Positions 34,686 to 43,744 of a stretch of 51,990 nucleotides of DNA are shown piece by piece. The stretch spans positions 1 through 51,990 of the forward strand of contig CAJBLH010000075.1 of NCBI GenBank assembly GCA_903953895.1. Reading direction: 5' to 3'. The DNA comes from an uncultured Desulfobacteraceae bacterium. GTDB taxonomy: Bacteria; Desulfobacterota; Desulfobacteria; Desulfobacterales; Desulfatirhabdiaceae. Position numbers and translations under genes: made by a program. The notes beneath the pieces were generated by a model. That model was not told the origin of the DNA. It saw only the letters and a program-made list of their open reading frames with translations, and made no database searches. The stretch's first letter is position 1, and the number at the start of each line of letters is the position of its first letter.

Positions 34686-36788
34686 ATGGATGTTTCAACC
34701 ATAACCCTCAAAGTGGCGGAAGCCGGATCTCGTGATGTCGGCCGGGGCATCGCCCGTTTCGATCCGGCTGATTTCAAATCCGTGGGAGTGCAGGTGGGCG
34801 ATGTGATCCGGATAACCGGCAAACGCAATACCGCCGCCAAGGTCTTGCCTGCATATATCGAGGATCGGGGAAAGGGAATCATTCGGCTCGATGGCATTAC
34901 CCGTGAAAATGCGCGGGTTGGCATCGATGAAAAAGTCAGCATCGTCAAGTCCGATTTTCAGCCGGCCCACAAGATCGTCGTTTCATCGCTTACACCGATG
35001 CGCTCTGTCGATGCCCGCTATATCGGCAGTCTTCTTGAAGGGATCGCCCTGGTCGAGGGAGACACCCTTCGCGCCAAGCTGTTCGGATCCAAGACCCGGG
35101 ATTTTCATGTGGTTTCAACCCAGCCTTCCGGGGTGGTCATGATTCATTCCCAGACAGCCATCCATATCCAGGAGAAAAAAGAGCCGGGAGAAGGCAGGGC
35201 CAGGGTGTCATACGAAGATATCGGCGGATTGGGCAATCAGATCCGGCGCATTCGGGAGATGATCGAACTTCCCCTGAAATACCCGGAAGTTTTCGAACGG
35301 CTGGGGATCGATCCGCCCAAAGGGGTTCTGCTGCACGGGCCGCCAGGATGTGGCAAAACCTTGATTGCACGGGCTGTGGCCAATGAAACGGATGTCTTCA
35401 TGGCGCAGTTGAGCGGCCCGGAGATCATGAACAAGTTTTACGGTGAAAGTGAAGCCAATATTCGCCGCATTTTCGATGAGGCGTCCAGCAAGGCTCCCAG
35501 CATCATTTTTCTGGATGAAATCGATTCCATCGCCCCCAAACGGGAAGAAATGGGTGGCGAAAAGCAGGTGGAAAAACGGGTGGTGGCCCAGCTTCTGGCG
35601 CTGATGGACGGGCTGTCTTCCCGGGGACAGGTGATTGTCATCGGCGCCACCAATATTCCCAACGCCATCGATCCTGCTCTGAGACGGCCGGGCCGGTTCG
35701 ACCGGGAAATTGAAATCGCCATTCCCGACAAGCACGGGCGGTTGGAGATATTGACCATTCATACACGGGGCATGCCCCTGGCCGAAGATGTGGACCTGGT
35801 GCGATTGTCCGAAATGACGCATGGCTATATCGGCGCAGATATCGAAGCACTTTGCCGGGAAGCGGCCATGGCCACGTTACGGAAAATATTTCCCACCATA
35901 GACTTTCAGATGGTTGATATCCCCTATGATACATTGATGTCTCTTCAGGTCTCCATGGATAATTTTCTGGAGGCTTTTCGGGAAATTGAGCCATCGGCCA
36001 TTCGGGAGGTTTTCACCGATATTCCCGATGTGAAATGGGAGGATGTCGGCGGGTTGGATGCCGTGAAACAGGTTCTTCAGGAAACCATCGAGTGGCCTCT
36101 GAAATACGCCGGACTGTTCGAACACATGCATACCACGCCATCGAAGGGCATCCTGCTGTATGGGCCTCCGGGTGTAGGCAAAACACTTCTGGCCAAAGCG
36201 GTTGCCACGGAATCCGGCGTCAATTTCATTTCGGTTAAAGGACCGGAGCTTCTTTCAAAATGGATTGGAGACAGCGAGAAAGGCATTCGCGAAGTCTTTC
36301 GAAAGGCCCGGCAAGCCTCGCCCTGTATCGTTTTTTTTGATGAAATAGACAGCATTGCCGCCAGAAGGGGAGCAGATTCCTCTTCCCATACGGTGGATCG
36401 CATGATCAGCCAGCTTTTGACCGAGATGGACGGCATCGAGGAATTGAAAGGCATCGTGGTTCTGGCCGCAACAAACCGGCTGGATATTCTGGATCCCGCC
36501 ATCCTTCGGGCCGGACGTTTCGATTTTCATATCGAACTGCCCGCTCCGGACGAGATAACGCGTGAGGCCATTTTCAGGGTGCATACCCGTGACAAACCCC
36601 TGGACGCGAACGTGGATATCAAAAGACTGGCACACGCTGCAGGCCACCTGGTCGGGGCCGATATCGAGCTGATTTGCCGGAATGCCGCGCTGGCCGCCAT
36701 CCGGGAAGCCATCCAGTCCGGCAACAGCAATGATACCCAGGTATTTATCGCAGCCAGACATTTTGACGTGGGGAATGCGGGAGGATGA
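34686..36788 (+). CDS. Cdc48/VAT-type double AAA+ ATPase
   Basis: This 700-residue protein has an N-terminal double-psi/VAT-N domain ('[20 protein letters not shown]'), then D1 (Walker A 'GPPGCGKT', Walker B '[14 protein letters not shown]') and D2 ('GPPGVGKT', '[15 protein letters not shown]'). Both second-region-of-homology arginines are present. Cdc48/VAT unfolds or extracts proteins from complexes and membranes; it is archaeal/eukaryal in distribution with scattered bacterial copies. Its place between gvpH and a gvpF/L gene suggests remodelling of vesicle precursors. Confidence 0.93.
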   Translation: MDVSTITLKVAEAGSRDVGRGIARFDPADFKSVGVQVGDVIRITGKRNTAAKVLPAYIEDRGKGIIRLDGITRENARVGIDEKVSIVKSDFQPAHKIVVSSLTPMRSVDARYIGSLLEGIALVEGDTLRAKLFGSKTRDFHVVSTQPSGVVMIHSQTAIHIQEKKEPGEGRARVSYEDIGGLGNQIRRIREMIELPLKYPEVFERLGIDPPKGVLLHGPPGCGKTLIARAVANETDVFMAQLSGPEIMNKFYGESEANIRRIFDEASSKAPSIIFLDEIDSIAPKREEMGGEKQVEKRVVAQLLALMDGLSSRGQVIVIGATNIPNAIDPALRRPGRFDREIEIAIPDKHGRLEILTIHTRGMPLAEDVDLVRLSEMTHGYIGADIEALCREAAMATLRKIFPTIDFQMVDIPYDTLMSLQVSMDNFLEAFREIEPSAIREVFTDIPDVKWEDVGGLDAVKQVLQETIEWPLKYAGLFEHMHTTPSKGILLYGPPGVGKTLLAKAVATESGVNFISVKGPELLSKWIGDSEKGIREVFRKARQASPCIVFFDEIDSIAARRGADSSSHTVDRMISQLLTEMDGIEELKGIVVLAATNRLDILDPAILRAGRFDFHIELPAPDEITREAIFRVHTRDKPLDANVDIKRLAHAAGHLVGADIELICRNAALAAIREAIQSGNSNDTQVFIAARHFDVGNAGG

Positions 36789-36877
36789 ATTCACCGCAAA
36801 GTCGCAAAGGCCGCAAAGCAACAGGCTGTTTTTTTATAGATTTTCTTTGCGGTCTTTGCGTCTTTGCGGTGATATGA
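36789..36877. repeat. Palindromic repeat B, copy 2
   Basis: Left arm 36791-36818 and right arm 36845-36872 (GCAAAG/CTTTGC units) form a long hairpin with a T-rich loop, right after the Cdc48 stop. It matches copy 1 at 23885-23980, including the flank TGATAT.AATTTTATG. It may end or process the first gvp transcript. Confidence 0.85.
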
Positions 36878-36945
36878 ATTTTATGAATTACAGGTTTTGG
36901 GCGAATTGATGATCAATGCGGATAAATCGGATGGGTGAGGCGTCG

Positions 36946-37974
36946 ATGGATGGAAAATATCTCTACGGTTTTGTTCAAACCGCACATGCGGTGCAACTCG
37001 ATATTGCCGGTATCGATCAGGAAATGCTCTATACCGTTCCCCACCGGGATATCGCAGCAGTGGTCAGTGATGCGATTCCCATCATCGGGTCGGACCTGCC
37101 GAGGGAAGCCGTATTTTCCTGTCTGACCACCCATCAGGCCGCAATTGAAGCGGTCATGGAACGATATGAAATCATTCCGGCCAAGTTTGCAACGGTATTA
37201 TCCGGTGTCGATCTGGTTCACCAGGTGCTGAAAACCGAGTATCACCCCATTCGATCCAGCCTGACCGAGATGGCCAACCGGATCGAAATGGATGTGGTGG
37301 TGTTGTGGCGCGATCCGGCCGGTCTGTTCAAAAAAATAGCGGCCATGCCGCAAATCGATGACATCAAACGTCAGATGGCGGATGCCAGTCCCGATCGATG
37401 CCAGCAACTGCAGATTCAGGCCGGAAAACAGGTGAAAACGATTCTGGACAGCATGAACGCATCCTGTGCCAAAGAGGTGATAGATTCACTCACTCCGCTT
37501 TCCACGGCCTGTCAGCCCCATGAAGTCAAAAATGACGAGATGATTTTGAACTGTGCGTTTCTGCTCGACAGGCATCGCCAGGATGCGTTTGAAAAAGAGA
37601 TCGATGTGCTGGATAAGCAGTATGACAATCGGTTGACATGTCGAATCATCGGGCCGCTTCCGCCCTATAGTTTCAGAACCCTTGAAATCGAACGGATAGA
37701 TCCCGACGTGGTTGAAAATGCACGGGTTCTTTTTTCTCTTGGCAAAACTGTCACAAATCTAGAAATCAGAGCCCGATACCGGGAACTGGCCAAAACACTT
37801 CATCCGGATCACTTTCCGAAAGATAAAACAGCTCAAAACCGGTTTGAACTGCTCAATAAGGCGTATGAGATTCTAAAAGCCTACTGCCGCGGCAACACCT
37901 GTTCTTTTGCACCCGAAGATATTCAGAACTGGATCGCCGTCAAACCGATGACATATGCCGCCGGGATGCGATAA
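36946..37974 (+). CDS. GvpF/L protein with C-terminal J-domain, paralogue 2
   Basis: This is a fusion of 342 residues. Residues 1-245 are GvpF/L ('GKYLYGFVQTAHAVQLDIAG', ending 'GPLPPYSFRTLEI'). Residues about 258-315 are a J-domain: 'EIRARYRELAKTLHPDHFPK' carries the HPD tripeptide (286-288) that stimulates Hsp70 ATPases, followed by 'NRFELLNKAYEILKA'. J-domains occur on many proteins, but as a GvpF/L fusion I know of none. The start 36946 has GAGG 6 nt upstream; ATG 36916 is an alternative. An Hsp70 is encoded at 42034. It likely brings GvpF/L-bound clients to that Hsp70. Confidence 0.92.
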   Translation: MDGKYLYGFVQTAHAVQLDIAGIDQEMLYTVPHRDIAAVVSDAIPIIGSDLPREAVFSCLTTHQAAIEAVMERYEIIPAKFATVLSGVDLVHQVLKTEYHPIRSSLTEMANRIEMDVVVLWRDPAGLFKKIAAMPQIDDIKRQMADASPDRCQQLQIQAGKQVKTILDSMNASCAKEVIDSLTPLSTACQPHEVKNDEMILNCAFLLDRHRQDAFEKEIDVLDKQYDNRLTCRIIGPLPPYSFRTLEIERIDPDVVENARVLFSLGKTVTNLEIRARYRELAKTLHPDHFPKDKTAQNRFELLNKAYEILKAYCRGNTCSFAPEDIQNWIAVKPMTYAAGMR

Positions 37975-38054
37975 TCATGAGCCCCTGCTTTATTTCTTAC
38001 ATTTCGCTTATTTTTTTGCCGTTTTCATTTATTTTCTGTCTAAATACATCCATC

Positions 38055-38189
38055 CGCTGGTTCCCAAGCTCCTGCTTGGGAACCCGGTCGAGAAGCTCCA
38101 GCTTCTCGTAACATGCCGAACGTCAGAAAATGACACGAAGCAGGAGCTTCGAGGGCATCGTTTCCCAAGCTGGAGCTTGGGAAACAGCG
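38055..38189. repeat. Palindromic repeat element A, copy 2
   Basis: This 135-bp element has inverted ends (CGCTGGTTCCCAAGC...GCTTGGGAAACAGCG) and internal hairpins, alike in plan to copy 1 at 2237-2370. It lies in a 298-bp gap between two gvpF/L genes, so it splits the cluster into two blocks. The gap holds no gene. Confidence 0.85.
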
Positions 38190-38272
38190 GATTGAATAAA
38201 TCAGTTTTGCAATAACAAATGAGCGAAAAGTAAGTTGTTTTCCGGCCAACCCACATCATGAGATAAAAATCT

Positions 38273-39025
38273 ATGTCAGATCAGGGACGATATATCTACG
38301 CGATCATTGCGACAGATCAGGATAAGCAGTTTGGACCGATGGGTATCGGCGGCCGGAATGACGAGGTGTTCATTCAGCGGTATCAGGATGTCGGGGCCGT
38401 TGTCAGTTCATCTCCGGTGATGCAATATCCGGTCAGCCGGGCCAATACCCTGGCGCATCAGCAGATTCTGGAACGGGTCATGATGGAGCATTCCCTGCTT
38501 CCGGTTCGGTTTGGAACCATTGCAGATGATGACGACCAGATCCGGAACAAGGTACTGATCGCTCGATACGACGAAATCCGGGAGCGTTTATCCTATGTGA
38601 GCGATAAAATCGAACTGGGGTTGAAGGTACTCTGGATCGATAAATCTGCGCCGTTTCAGGAAATTGTGAATGAAAATAAAGAGATCCGCCGCATCCGGGA
38701 CCGGCTGGCCGAAAAAAAAGGCGCTGCCCAGCGCGATCAGGTCAGGCTGGGTGAAATGGTTAAAAAAGCACTCGATCACAAACGAATGAAAACGGAAAAA
38801 GACATGCTGTCTCAATTGCTTCCCCTTTGCGTGGATCATCGAAAGAACCCGGTGTTTGGAGACCAGATGATCACAAACAGCGCGTTTCTGATTTTCAAAC
38901 ACCGGGAAACCGCTTTTGATCAGGCGGTGAACGATCTGGCTGAAACCCATGCGGCACAGCTCAAGTTTAAATATGTCGGCCCGGTGCCTCCCTGTAATTT
39001 TGTGGAAATGAGCATTGTCTGGTAG
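38273..39025 (+). CDS. Gas vesicle protein GvpF/L, paralogue 3
   Basis: This is a 250-residue GvpF/L protein ('QGRYIYAIIATDQDKQFGPM', end 'GPVPPCNFVEMSIVW'). It opens the second block and is followed after 5 bp by gvpG, as in many clusters. It is closest in layout to paralogue 1. Confidence 0.93.
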   Translation: MSDQGRYIYAIIATDQDKQFGPMGIGGRNDEVFIQRYQDVGAVVSSSPVMQYPVSRANTLAHQQILERVMMEHSLLPVRFGTIADDDDQIRNKVLIARYDEIRERLSYVSDKIELGLKVLWIDKSAPFQEIVNENKEIRRIRDRLAEKKGAAQRDQVRLGEMVKKALDHKRMKTEKDMLSQLLPLCVDHRKNPVFGDQMITNSAFLIFKHRETAFDQAVNDLAETHAAQLKFKYVGPVPPCNFVEMSIVW

Positions 39026-39030
39026 GAAAT

Positions 39031-39276
39031 ATGGCATTTATCATCGATGACATCCTGTTGTCTCCGATCCGGCTGACCGTATGGGTGGCGGAAAAACTCA
39101 AAGATGCGGCATACCAGGAAATGACCGACGATTCCCGGGTACACGAGGAACTCCTGCACCTTCAGATGCGGTATGAAATGGGGGAAATCGGTGATGACGC
39201 GTATGAAACGGAAGAGATCCGGTTGATGGCGAAGCTGGAAAAAATTCGAAAAATCAAGGAAGAACAGGAAAAATAA
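39031..39276 (+). CDS. gvpG: Gas vesicle protein GvpG
   Basis: This 81-residue protein has the GvpG pattern: an N-terminal hydrophobic 'FIIDDILLSPIRLTVWVAEK' and a charged helix 'EEIRLMAKLEKIRKIKEEQE'. It lies between gvpF/L and gvpO. GvpG is a minor assembly factor that interacts with GvpF/L. Confidence 0.92.
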   Translation: MAFIIDDILLSPIRLTVWVAEKLKDAAYQEMTDDSRVHEELLHLQMRYEMGEIGDDAYETEEIRLMAKLEKIRKIKEEQEK

Positions 39277-39299
39277 CAGTAAAGAGAAAGGAAACGATC

Positions 39300-39557
39300 A
39301 TGCGATTTGATGAAGTCATACAACTGGCCAAACGGATACTCCATGAACTGACGGGGCTCGACATATCCTCGGTTGTCCGCGCGGAAAAAGAGGATGACGG
39401 GTGGGTTGTCCAGCTCGAGGTGGTGGAAAAGCACTCCATTCCCGACAGTATGGATATTCTGGCGCTGTATGAAACCCGGCTGGATGCAGAGGGGAACATG
39501 CGGGAATTCAAACGCATCAGCATGCGAAAACGAATCGATACGGATACCGAAGAATAA
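39300..39557 (+). CDS. gvpO: Gas vesicle protein GvpO
   Basis: This 85-residue protein has the short GvpO fold 'WVVQLEVVEKHSIPDSMDIL' and 'ALYETRLDAEGNMREFKRIS'. It is preceded by AAAGGAAAC. GvpO is needed for vesicle formation in haloarchaea; the exact role is not clear. Confidence 0.92.
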   Translation: MRFDEVIQLAKRILHELTGLDISSVVRAEKEDDGWVVQLEVVEKHSIPDSMDILALYETRLDAEGNMREFKRISMRKRIDTDTEE

Positions 39558-39567
39558 GGAAAATTAA

Positions 39568-39927
39568 ATGCCTCTGGAACCCACGCGGGAAAACAGCGCC
39601 GGTCTGGCCGATGTCATTGACCGGATACTGGATAAAGGTCTGGTGATTAACGCCGATATTCTGGTTTCGGTAGCCGGCGTCGAGCTGTTGGGTATCAAGA
39701 TTCGGGCGGCTCTGGCATCTTTTGAAACCGCGGCCCGATATGGCCTCGAATTCCCGTCCGGCACGCAACTGGAAACCCCTGCATGGAAAGAGGCTCTGGT
39801 TGCACGGGAAGGTTGCCCTCAGTGTGAAAAGCGGGTATCCATCGAAGAGCTGGTATCCGATGGTTGCCCCTGGTGCGGATGGATCAGCGCCAAAGCCAGG
39901 CCCAGAATCCGGCAAAGCCTGACCTGA
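39568..39927 (+). CDS. GvpA-family (GvpJ-like) protein with C-terminal zinc ribbon
   Basis: Residues 1-70 are a GvpA-fold domain ('[20 protein letters not shown]', 'LVSVAGVELLGIKIRAALAS') as in GvpJ/M/S. Residues 83-103 are a zinc ribbon with Cys83, Cys86, Cys100 and Cys103 ('CPQCEKRVSIEELVSDGCPW'). Such a ribbon is not part of standard GvpJ. A near-copy of the ribbon ends the protein at 41339, so it is a shared module. GvpJ-type proteins cap or nucleate vesicles. Confidence 0.9.
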   Translation: MPLEPTRENSAGLADVIDRILDKGLVINADILVSVAGVELLGIKIRAALASFETAARYGLEFPSGTQLETPAWKEALVAREGCPQCEKRVSIEELVSDGCPWCGWISAKARPRIRQSLT

Positions 39928-39928
39928 A

Positions 39929-40234
39929 ATGGCGATCAATCTGGATGAGGATAATTTAAAACAGGGGGTTCTGGGTCTTGTCATTGCACTGGTGCAGATC
40001 ATTCGTGATGCACTTCGCATTCAGGCCATGAAACGCATGGAGGGGGGAGGGCTCACGGAAGATGAAATCGACCGGCTGGGGCGAACCCTCATGGATATGG
40101 ATGAAGTCATCGAAGACATCATCCGGGAACAGGGCCTTACCGAAACGGTTCGATCGGTCAGAAACGGGTTGGACGGTCTGGTGGATGATTTTCTGGATCA
40201 AATGATTCATCCCGGAAATGTCCGGAAGAGGTGA
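39929..40234 (+). CDS. gvpK: Gas vesicle protein GvpK
   Basis: This 101-residue protein has the GvpK pattern 'QGVLGLVIALVQIIRDALRI' followed by 'LTEDEIDRLGRTLMDMDEVI'. The start follows the preceding stop by one base, so it is coupled. GvpK is a conserved minor assembly protein. Confidence 0.93.
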   Translation: MAINLDEDNLKQGVLGLVIALVQIIRDALRIQAMKRMEGGGLTEDEIDRLGRTLMDMDEVIEDIIREQGLTETVRSVRNGLDGLVDDFLDQMIHPGNVRKR

Positions 40235-40238
40235 AGCG

Positions 40239-41339
40239 ATGAATGCCATCCTGAAGAAACTGGTTCAAGAAGAGGTTCAGAACCTGATAAGCCGTCATCA
40301 GGAGGCGATACACGCCCTGGTGAAAGAGATGCTGGTGTCTGAAATTCGACGCGCCATCCGGATGGAGATGCCCGACCTGCTGAATGACGGATTCGATGCC
40401 CGGTCTGAAGACTGCTCTGAATGCTGGTCTGAAGACCGTTCCGATGTCGGGGCGGATGTTCCCTCGGACAGCCTGATTATAGATACTCCCCCGGTTGCCG
40501 GTTATCCCGAAGCATCGCCAAAACCGGCCTCGAAAAAAGACATTCCGGTATCTCCGGACAACCACACACAGACCGACTGCCGCTATCTTTATGCCATTGC
40601 AGGATCGGATAAAACCATCCAACTGGGGCCGATCGGCATCGAAAATGCGTCGGTTTATACCATTGCATCGAACGGCCTGAGTGCTGTGGTCCATGCCTGT
40701 ACGTCCCAGCCTTACCAGTCCAGTGATCCGGAAATTGCACGGGGCTGGCTGCTCACGCATCAGCGCGTGGTGGAGGCTGCTTTCGAACAACTGGGCGATG
40801 TCATTCCCGCCGGGTTTGATACGATTATCAACGGAGAAGGGGCTTTAAACCCGGATGAAACCGTGCAGATCTGGCTGAACACGGAACACGACGCCTTGAT
40901 TTCCAAACTGGATCGGATCAGCGGTAAACAGGAATACGGGGTTCAGATTTTCTGGGATTCGAAGCAGATCGCAGCCCGAATTGCAACAGAAAACGAGGCG
41001 ATCCGGAGTCTGAACGAGGCAATCCGCTCCAAACCCGAAGGTGCGGCCTATATGTATCGGCAGAAGCTGGCGGACATGCTGAAAAACGAAATCGAACAAG
41101 CGGCGGATCGACATTTTCAGTCATTTTATCAGATCGTTCAACCTGTCGCCGATATGCTGCGGATCGAAAAAATCCGCCATTCTTCTGAAACCGGGGCCGA
41201 TCAGATGATCATGAATCTGTCCTGTTTGCTGTCACCGGAAAACCAGCAGCGACTAAGCCAGGAACTTGAAAGCATCGACGGGATGGAGGGGTTTTCCGTC
41301 AAATTCACCGGCCCCTGGCCCCCCTACAGTTTCGTGTGA
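40239..41339 (+). CDS. GvpF/L protein with N-terminal extension, paralogue 4
   Basis: This is a 366-residue protein. Residues 1-110 are a helical start ('QEEVQNLISRHQEAIHALVK') and an acidic, Ser/Pro-rich linker. Residues 115-366 are GvpF/L ('CRYLYAIAGSDKTIQLGPIG', end 'GPWPPYSFV'). The start 40239 lies 4 bp after gvpK. Its TGA overlaps the ATG of the next gene (TGATG at 41337-41341). The extension is unlike the other three paralogues and could bind another partner. Confidence 0.92.
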   Translation: MNAILKKLVQEEVQNLISRHQEAIHALVKEMLVSEIRRAIRMEMPDLLNDGFDARSEDCSECWSEDRSDVGADVPSDSLIIDTPPVAGYPEASPKPASKKDIPVSPDNHTQTDCRYLYAIAGSDKTIQLGPIGIENASVYTIASNGLSAVVHACTSQPYQSSDPEIARGWLLTHQRVVEAAFEQLGDVIPAGFDTIINGEGALNPDETVQIWLNTEHDALISKLDRISGKQEYGVQIFWDSKQIAARIATENEAIRSLNEAIRSKPEGAAYMYRQKLADMLKNEIEQAADRHFQSFYQIVQPVADMLRIEKIRHSSETGADQMIMNLSCLLSPENQQRLSQELESIDGMEGFSVKFTGPWPPYSFV

Positions 41340-42079
41340 TGGAACCCCGGCGCAGCGGTCATGCCACCCTGGTTGACCTGCTGGATCGAATCCTGGATAA
41401 AGGAATCGTGATCCATGCAGACCTGATGATTTCCGTGGCAGGCATTCCCTTGATCGGTGTCAACCTTCGGGCAGCGGTGGCGGGCATGGAAACCATGCTG
41501 AAATATGGCATGATGACGCAATGGGATGAAAAAACCCGTGCGCACATGTCCGGGGAATTCGCCATGCAGCAGCTTCGGCTGTTTCAGGATGAAACTGTGA
41601 TAGTCAAAGCCCTGGGCGCTGTCTGGTACGCCCGCGGGATTTATTCGGCGTGGCGCTATGGTCATATTTACATTACGGAACAGCGGCTGCGGGTCTGTCA
41701 GTCCACCGAACGCAGTCCACTTTTTGAAACCGGTCTCGATCAGATTGCCGCAACGGAATTCACTGACCGCAAGCAGAATGCAACAACTGAAACGACCTAT
41801 CTGAAACTTGTTTTGAAGGATGATCGGGTGGTCATGATCCGATCCCCGCACATGGCGTTGGTGCGGGAGGCGCTGGACCGGCAGGCCGCATTGCACGGGT
41901 ATTGTATGATCGATGCGCCATCGGCCAGTAATGAGGATACCGAAACCTGTCCGCAATGCGGAAGATCGGCTTCGGTGCAGACCCTTCTGGGCGATGGATG
42001 CCCCCGGTGCGGGTGGATGCGTAAAGGAAACACATGGGAAAAGCCATTGGAATCGATCTTGGAACCACGTATTCGGTAG
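41339..42079 (+). CDS. GvpA-fold / PH-like / zinc-ribbon fusion protein
   Basis: This 246-residue protein has three parts. Residues 1-65 are a GvpA-fold domain ('[20 protein letters not shown]', 'SVAGIPLIGVNLRAAVAGM'). About 80-195 look like a PH/GRAM-type beta domain ('YGHIYITEQRLRVCQSTE', 'YLKLVLKDDRVVMIRSPH'). Residues 204-224 are a zinc ribbon (Cys204, 207, 221, 224). A PH-like domain could place the protein on a lipid surface or a polymer tip. The last 46 bp overlap the Hsp70 gene. I know of no described Gvp with this layout. Confidence 0.87.
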   Translation: MEPRRSGHATLVDLLDRILDKGIVIHADLMISVAGIPLIGVNLRAAVAGMETMLKYGMMTQWDEKTRAHMSGEFAMQQLRLFQDETVIVKALGAVWYARGIYSAWRYGHIYITEQRLRVCQSTERSPLFETGLDQIAATEFTDRKQNATTETTYLKLVLKDDRVVMIRSPHMALVREALDRQAALHGYCMIDAPSASNEDTETCPQCGRSASVQTLLGDGCPRCGWMRKGNTWEKPLESILEPRIR

Positions 42080-43743
42080 CGGCGATTGTTGAAAACAACC
42101 GGGTTCGGATATTACAAAATGCCGAAGGCGGCCGGTTGACCCCATCGGTCTATGCCGAAAGCGCCGATGGGCATATTCTGGTGGGGGCCATCGCCAAAAG
42201 CCAGGCCTCGGCCAATCCGGATCGAACCGTGAGTTCCGTCAAACGCCGGATGGGATCGGATGCCCGAATCCAGGTGAACGGCAGAGGCCTTTCGCCCCAG
42301 GAAATCTCCGCACATATTCTTCGAAAAATCAAGGCCGATGTCCACCGCCAGCTCGGTGAAGCGGTAACCCAGGCCGTGATTACGGTTCCCGCGTATTTCA
42401 GCGACGCCCAAAGACGGGCCACTCAGGAAGCCGCCAAAATGGCCGGGTTCGAGATCCTGCGAATCATCAGTGAACCCACGGCGGCGGCGCTGGCGTATGG
42501 GCTGAACCGGTCCGATATTCAACACATCCTGGTATGGGATCTGGGCGGAGGAACCTTCGATGTGTCCATTCTGGAAGTCGGAGACGGACTGTTCCATGTC
42601 CGAGCGGTCAATGGCGACACCTGCCTGGGCGGAGATGACTGGGATGCTCGGCTGGTATCCCATCTGAAACAGCAGATATTGCAGAGCCATCAACTGGACA
42701 TCGAATCGGATGCCTGTGTGTTTCAGCAGGTCAAGGAAATCTGTGAAAGAACCAAACGGGAACTGTCGCATCAGGATGAAAGCCGTATTTTCCTGCCCCT
42801 TGCTTTCGGCCCCCATCATGACGCCCTTGAAATCGAGATGACGATCAGCCGGCAGGTGTTCGAGGAACTGACCAAGGATCTGCTTGACATGCTGATTGCG
42901 CCGACCCGTCAGGCCTTGAAAGATGTGTCGCTGACGCCGGCGGATATGGATCGCATCATTCTGGTGGGGGGTGCTACACGAATGCCGGCCGTCCGGCATC
43001 TGGCGGAAACCCTGTTTCAACAGCCTCCGGACACCCATTTGAATCCGGATGAAGTGGTTGCCATGGGTGCTGCCATTCAGGCCGGTGTATTGAACGGAAG
43101 TGTTCAGGATGTGATTCTGATCGATGTAACGCCCCTGTCTCTGGGGATCGAAACCCAGGGCGGCCTGTTTACCCGGCTGATTCCCCGGAATACCACCATA
43201 CCGGTTACCGCGGAGCGGATTTTCACCAATGCACAAGACAACCAGACGGTGATGGATTTCAACGTGCTTCAGGGTGAAAGGGAAATGGCCGGAGACAATA
43301 TCGGTCTGGGCTCGTTTCAGTTGACCGATATACCGGAGCTTCCCAGAGGAAAGGGGCGGGTGGAAGTGATGTTTGAAATCGATGCCAATGGCATCCTTCA
43401 GGTCTCTGCCCAGGAACTGCATACGGGAGAATCCGCCGGCATAAAGATTGACGCGTCGCATCTTTTATCCAGTGACCAGATCGACAGGGCCGTGGCCGAA
43501 GCAGCAGCCCATGCCGAAACCGACACGCACCGCCGCAGCGAAATCGAAGCATCCATTCAGACAAACCACCTGATTCAAGCCGCCGAAGCCCTGCTGTTTG
43601 GAATGGATCGGCGGTTGTCGAAAGCATCCCGCCGCCAGATTCACCTGGCCGTTTCAGCCGCCAAAACCGCTCTGTCAGGCGGCCGACTCGATACCATGAC
43701 CGAGGCGACCCAATCGCTGAGAAGCGCTCTCAACGGACTTTAG
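42034..43743 (+). CDS. Hsp70 family chaperone of the gas-vesicle cluster
   Basis: This 569-residue Hsp70 is about 60 residues shorter than DnaK at the C-terminal lid. ATPase motifs are '[13 protein letters not shown]', '[14 protein letters not shown]' and '[12 protein letters not shown]'. The substrate-binding beta-domain is complete ('[20 protein letters not shown]', '[15 protein letters not shown]'). The start is internal to the previous gene with AAAGGAAAC upstream, so translation is coupled. No grpE or dnaJ gene is beside it; the J-domain comes from GvpF/L paralogue 2. It is likely specialised for Gvp clients. Confidence 0.93.
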   Translation: MGKAIGIDLGTTYSVAAIVENNRVRILQNAEGGRLTPSVYAESADGHILVGAIAKSQASANPDRTVSSVKRRMGSDARIQVNGRGLSPQEISAHILRKIKADVHRQLGEAVTQAVITVPAYFSDAQRRATQEAAKMAGFEILRIISEPTAAALAYGLNRSDIQHILVWDLGGGTFDVSILEVGDGLFHVRAVNGDTCLGGDDWDARLVSHLKQQILQSHQLDIESDACVFQQVKEICERTKRELSHQDESRIFLPLAFGPHHDALEIEMTISRQVFEELTKDLLDMLIAPTRQALKDVSLTPADMDRIILVGGATRMPAVRHLAETLFQQPPDTHLNPDEVVAMGAAIQAGVLNGSVQDVILIDVTPLSLGIETQGGLFTRLIPRNTTIPVTAERIFTNAQDNQTVMDFNVLQGEREMAGDNIGLGSFQLTDIPELPRGKGRVEVMFEIDANGILQVSAQELHTGESAGIKIDASHLLSSDQIDRAVAEAAAHAETDTHRRSEIEASIQTNHLIQAAEALLFGMDRRLSKASRRQIHLAVSAAKTALSGGRLDTMTEATQSLRSALNGL

Positions 43744-43744
43744 C

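Noticed and set aside
42112-43461. Long open frame of 449 codons on the minus strand
   Set aside because: It is fully antisense to the Hsp70 gene, has no domain and no ribosome site; it is a shadow of codon bias.
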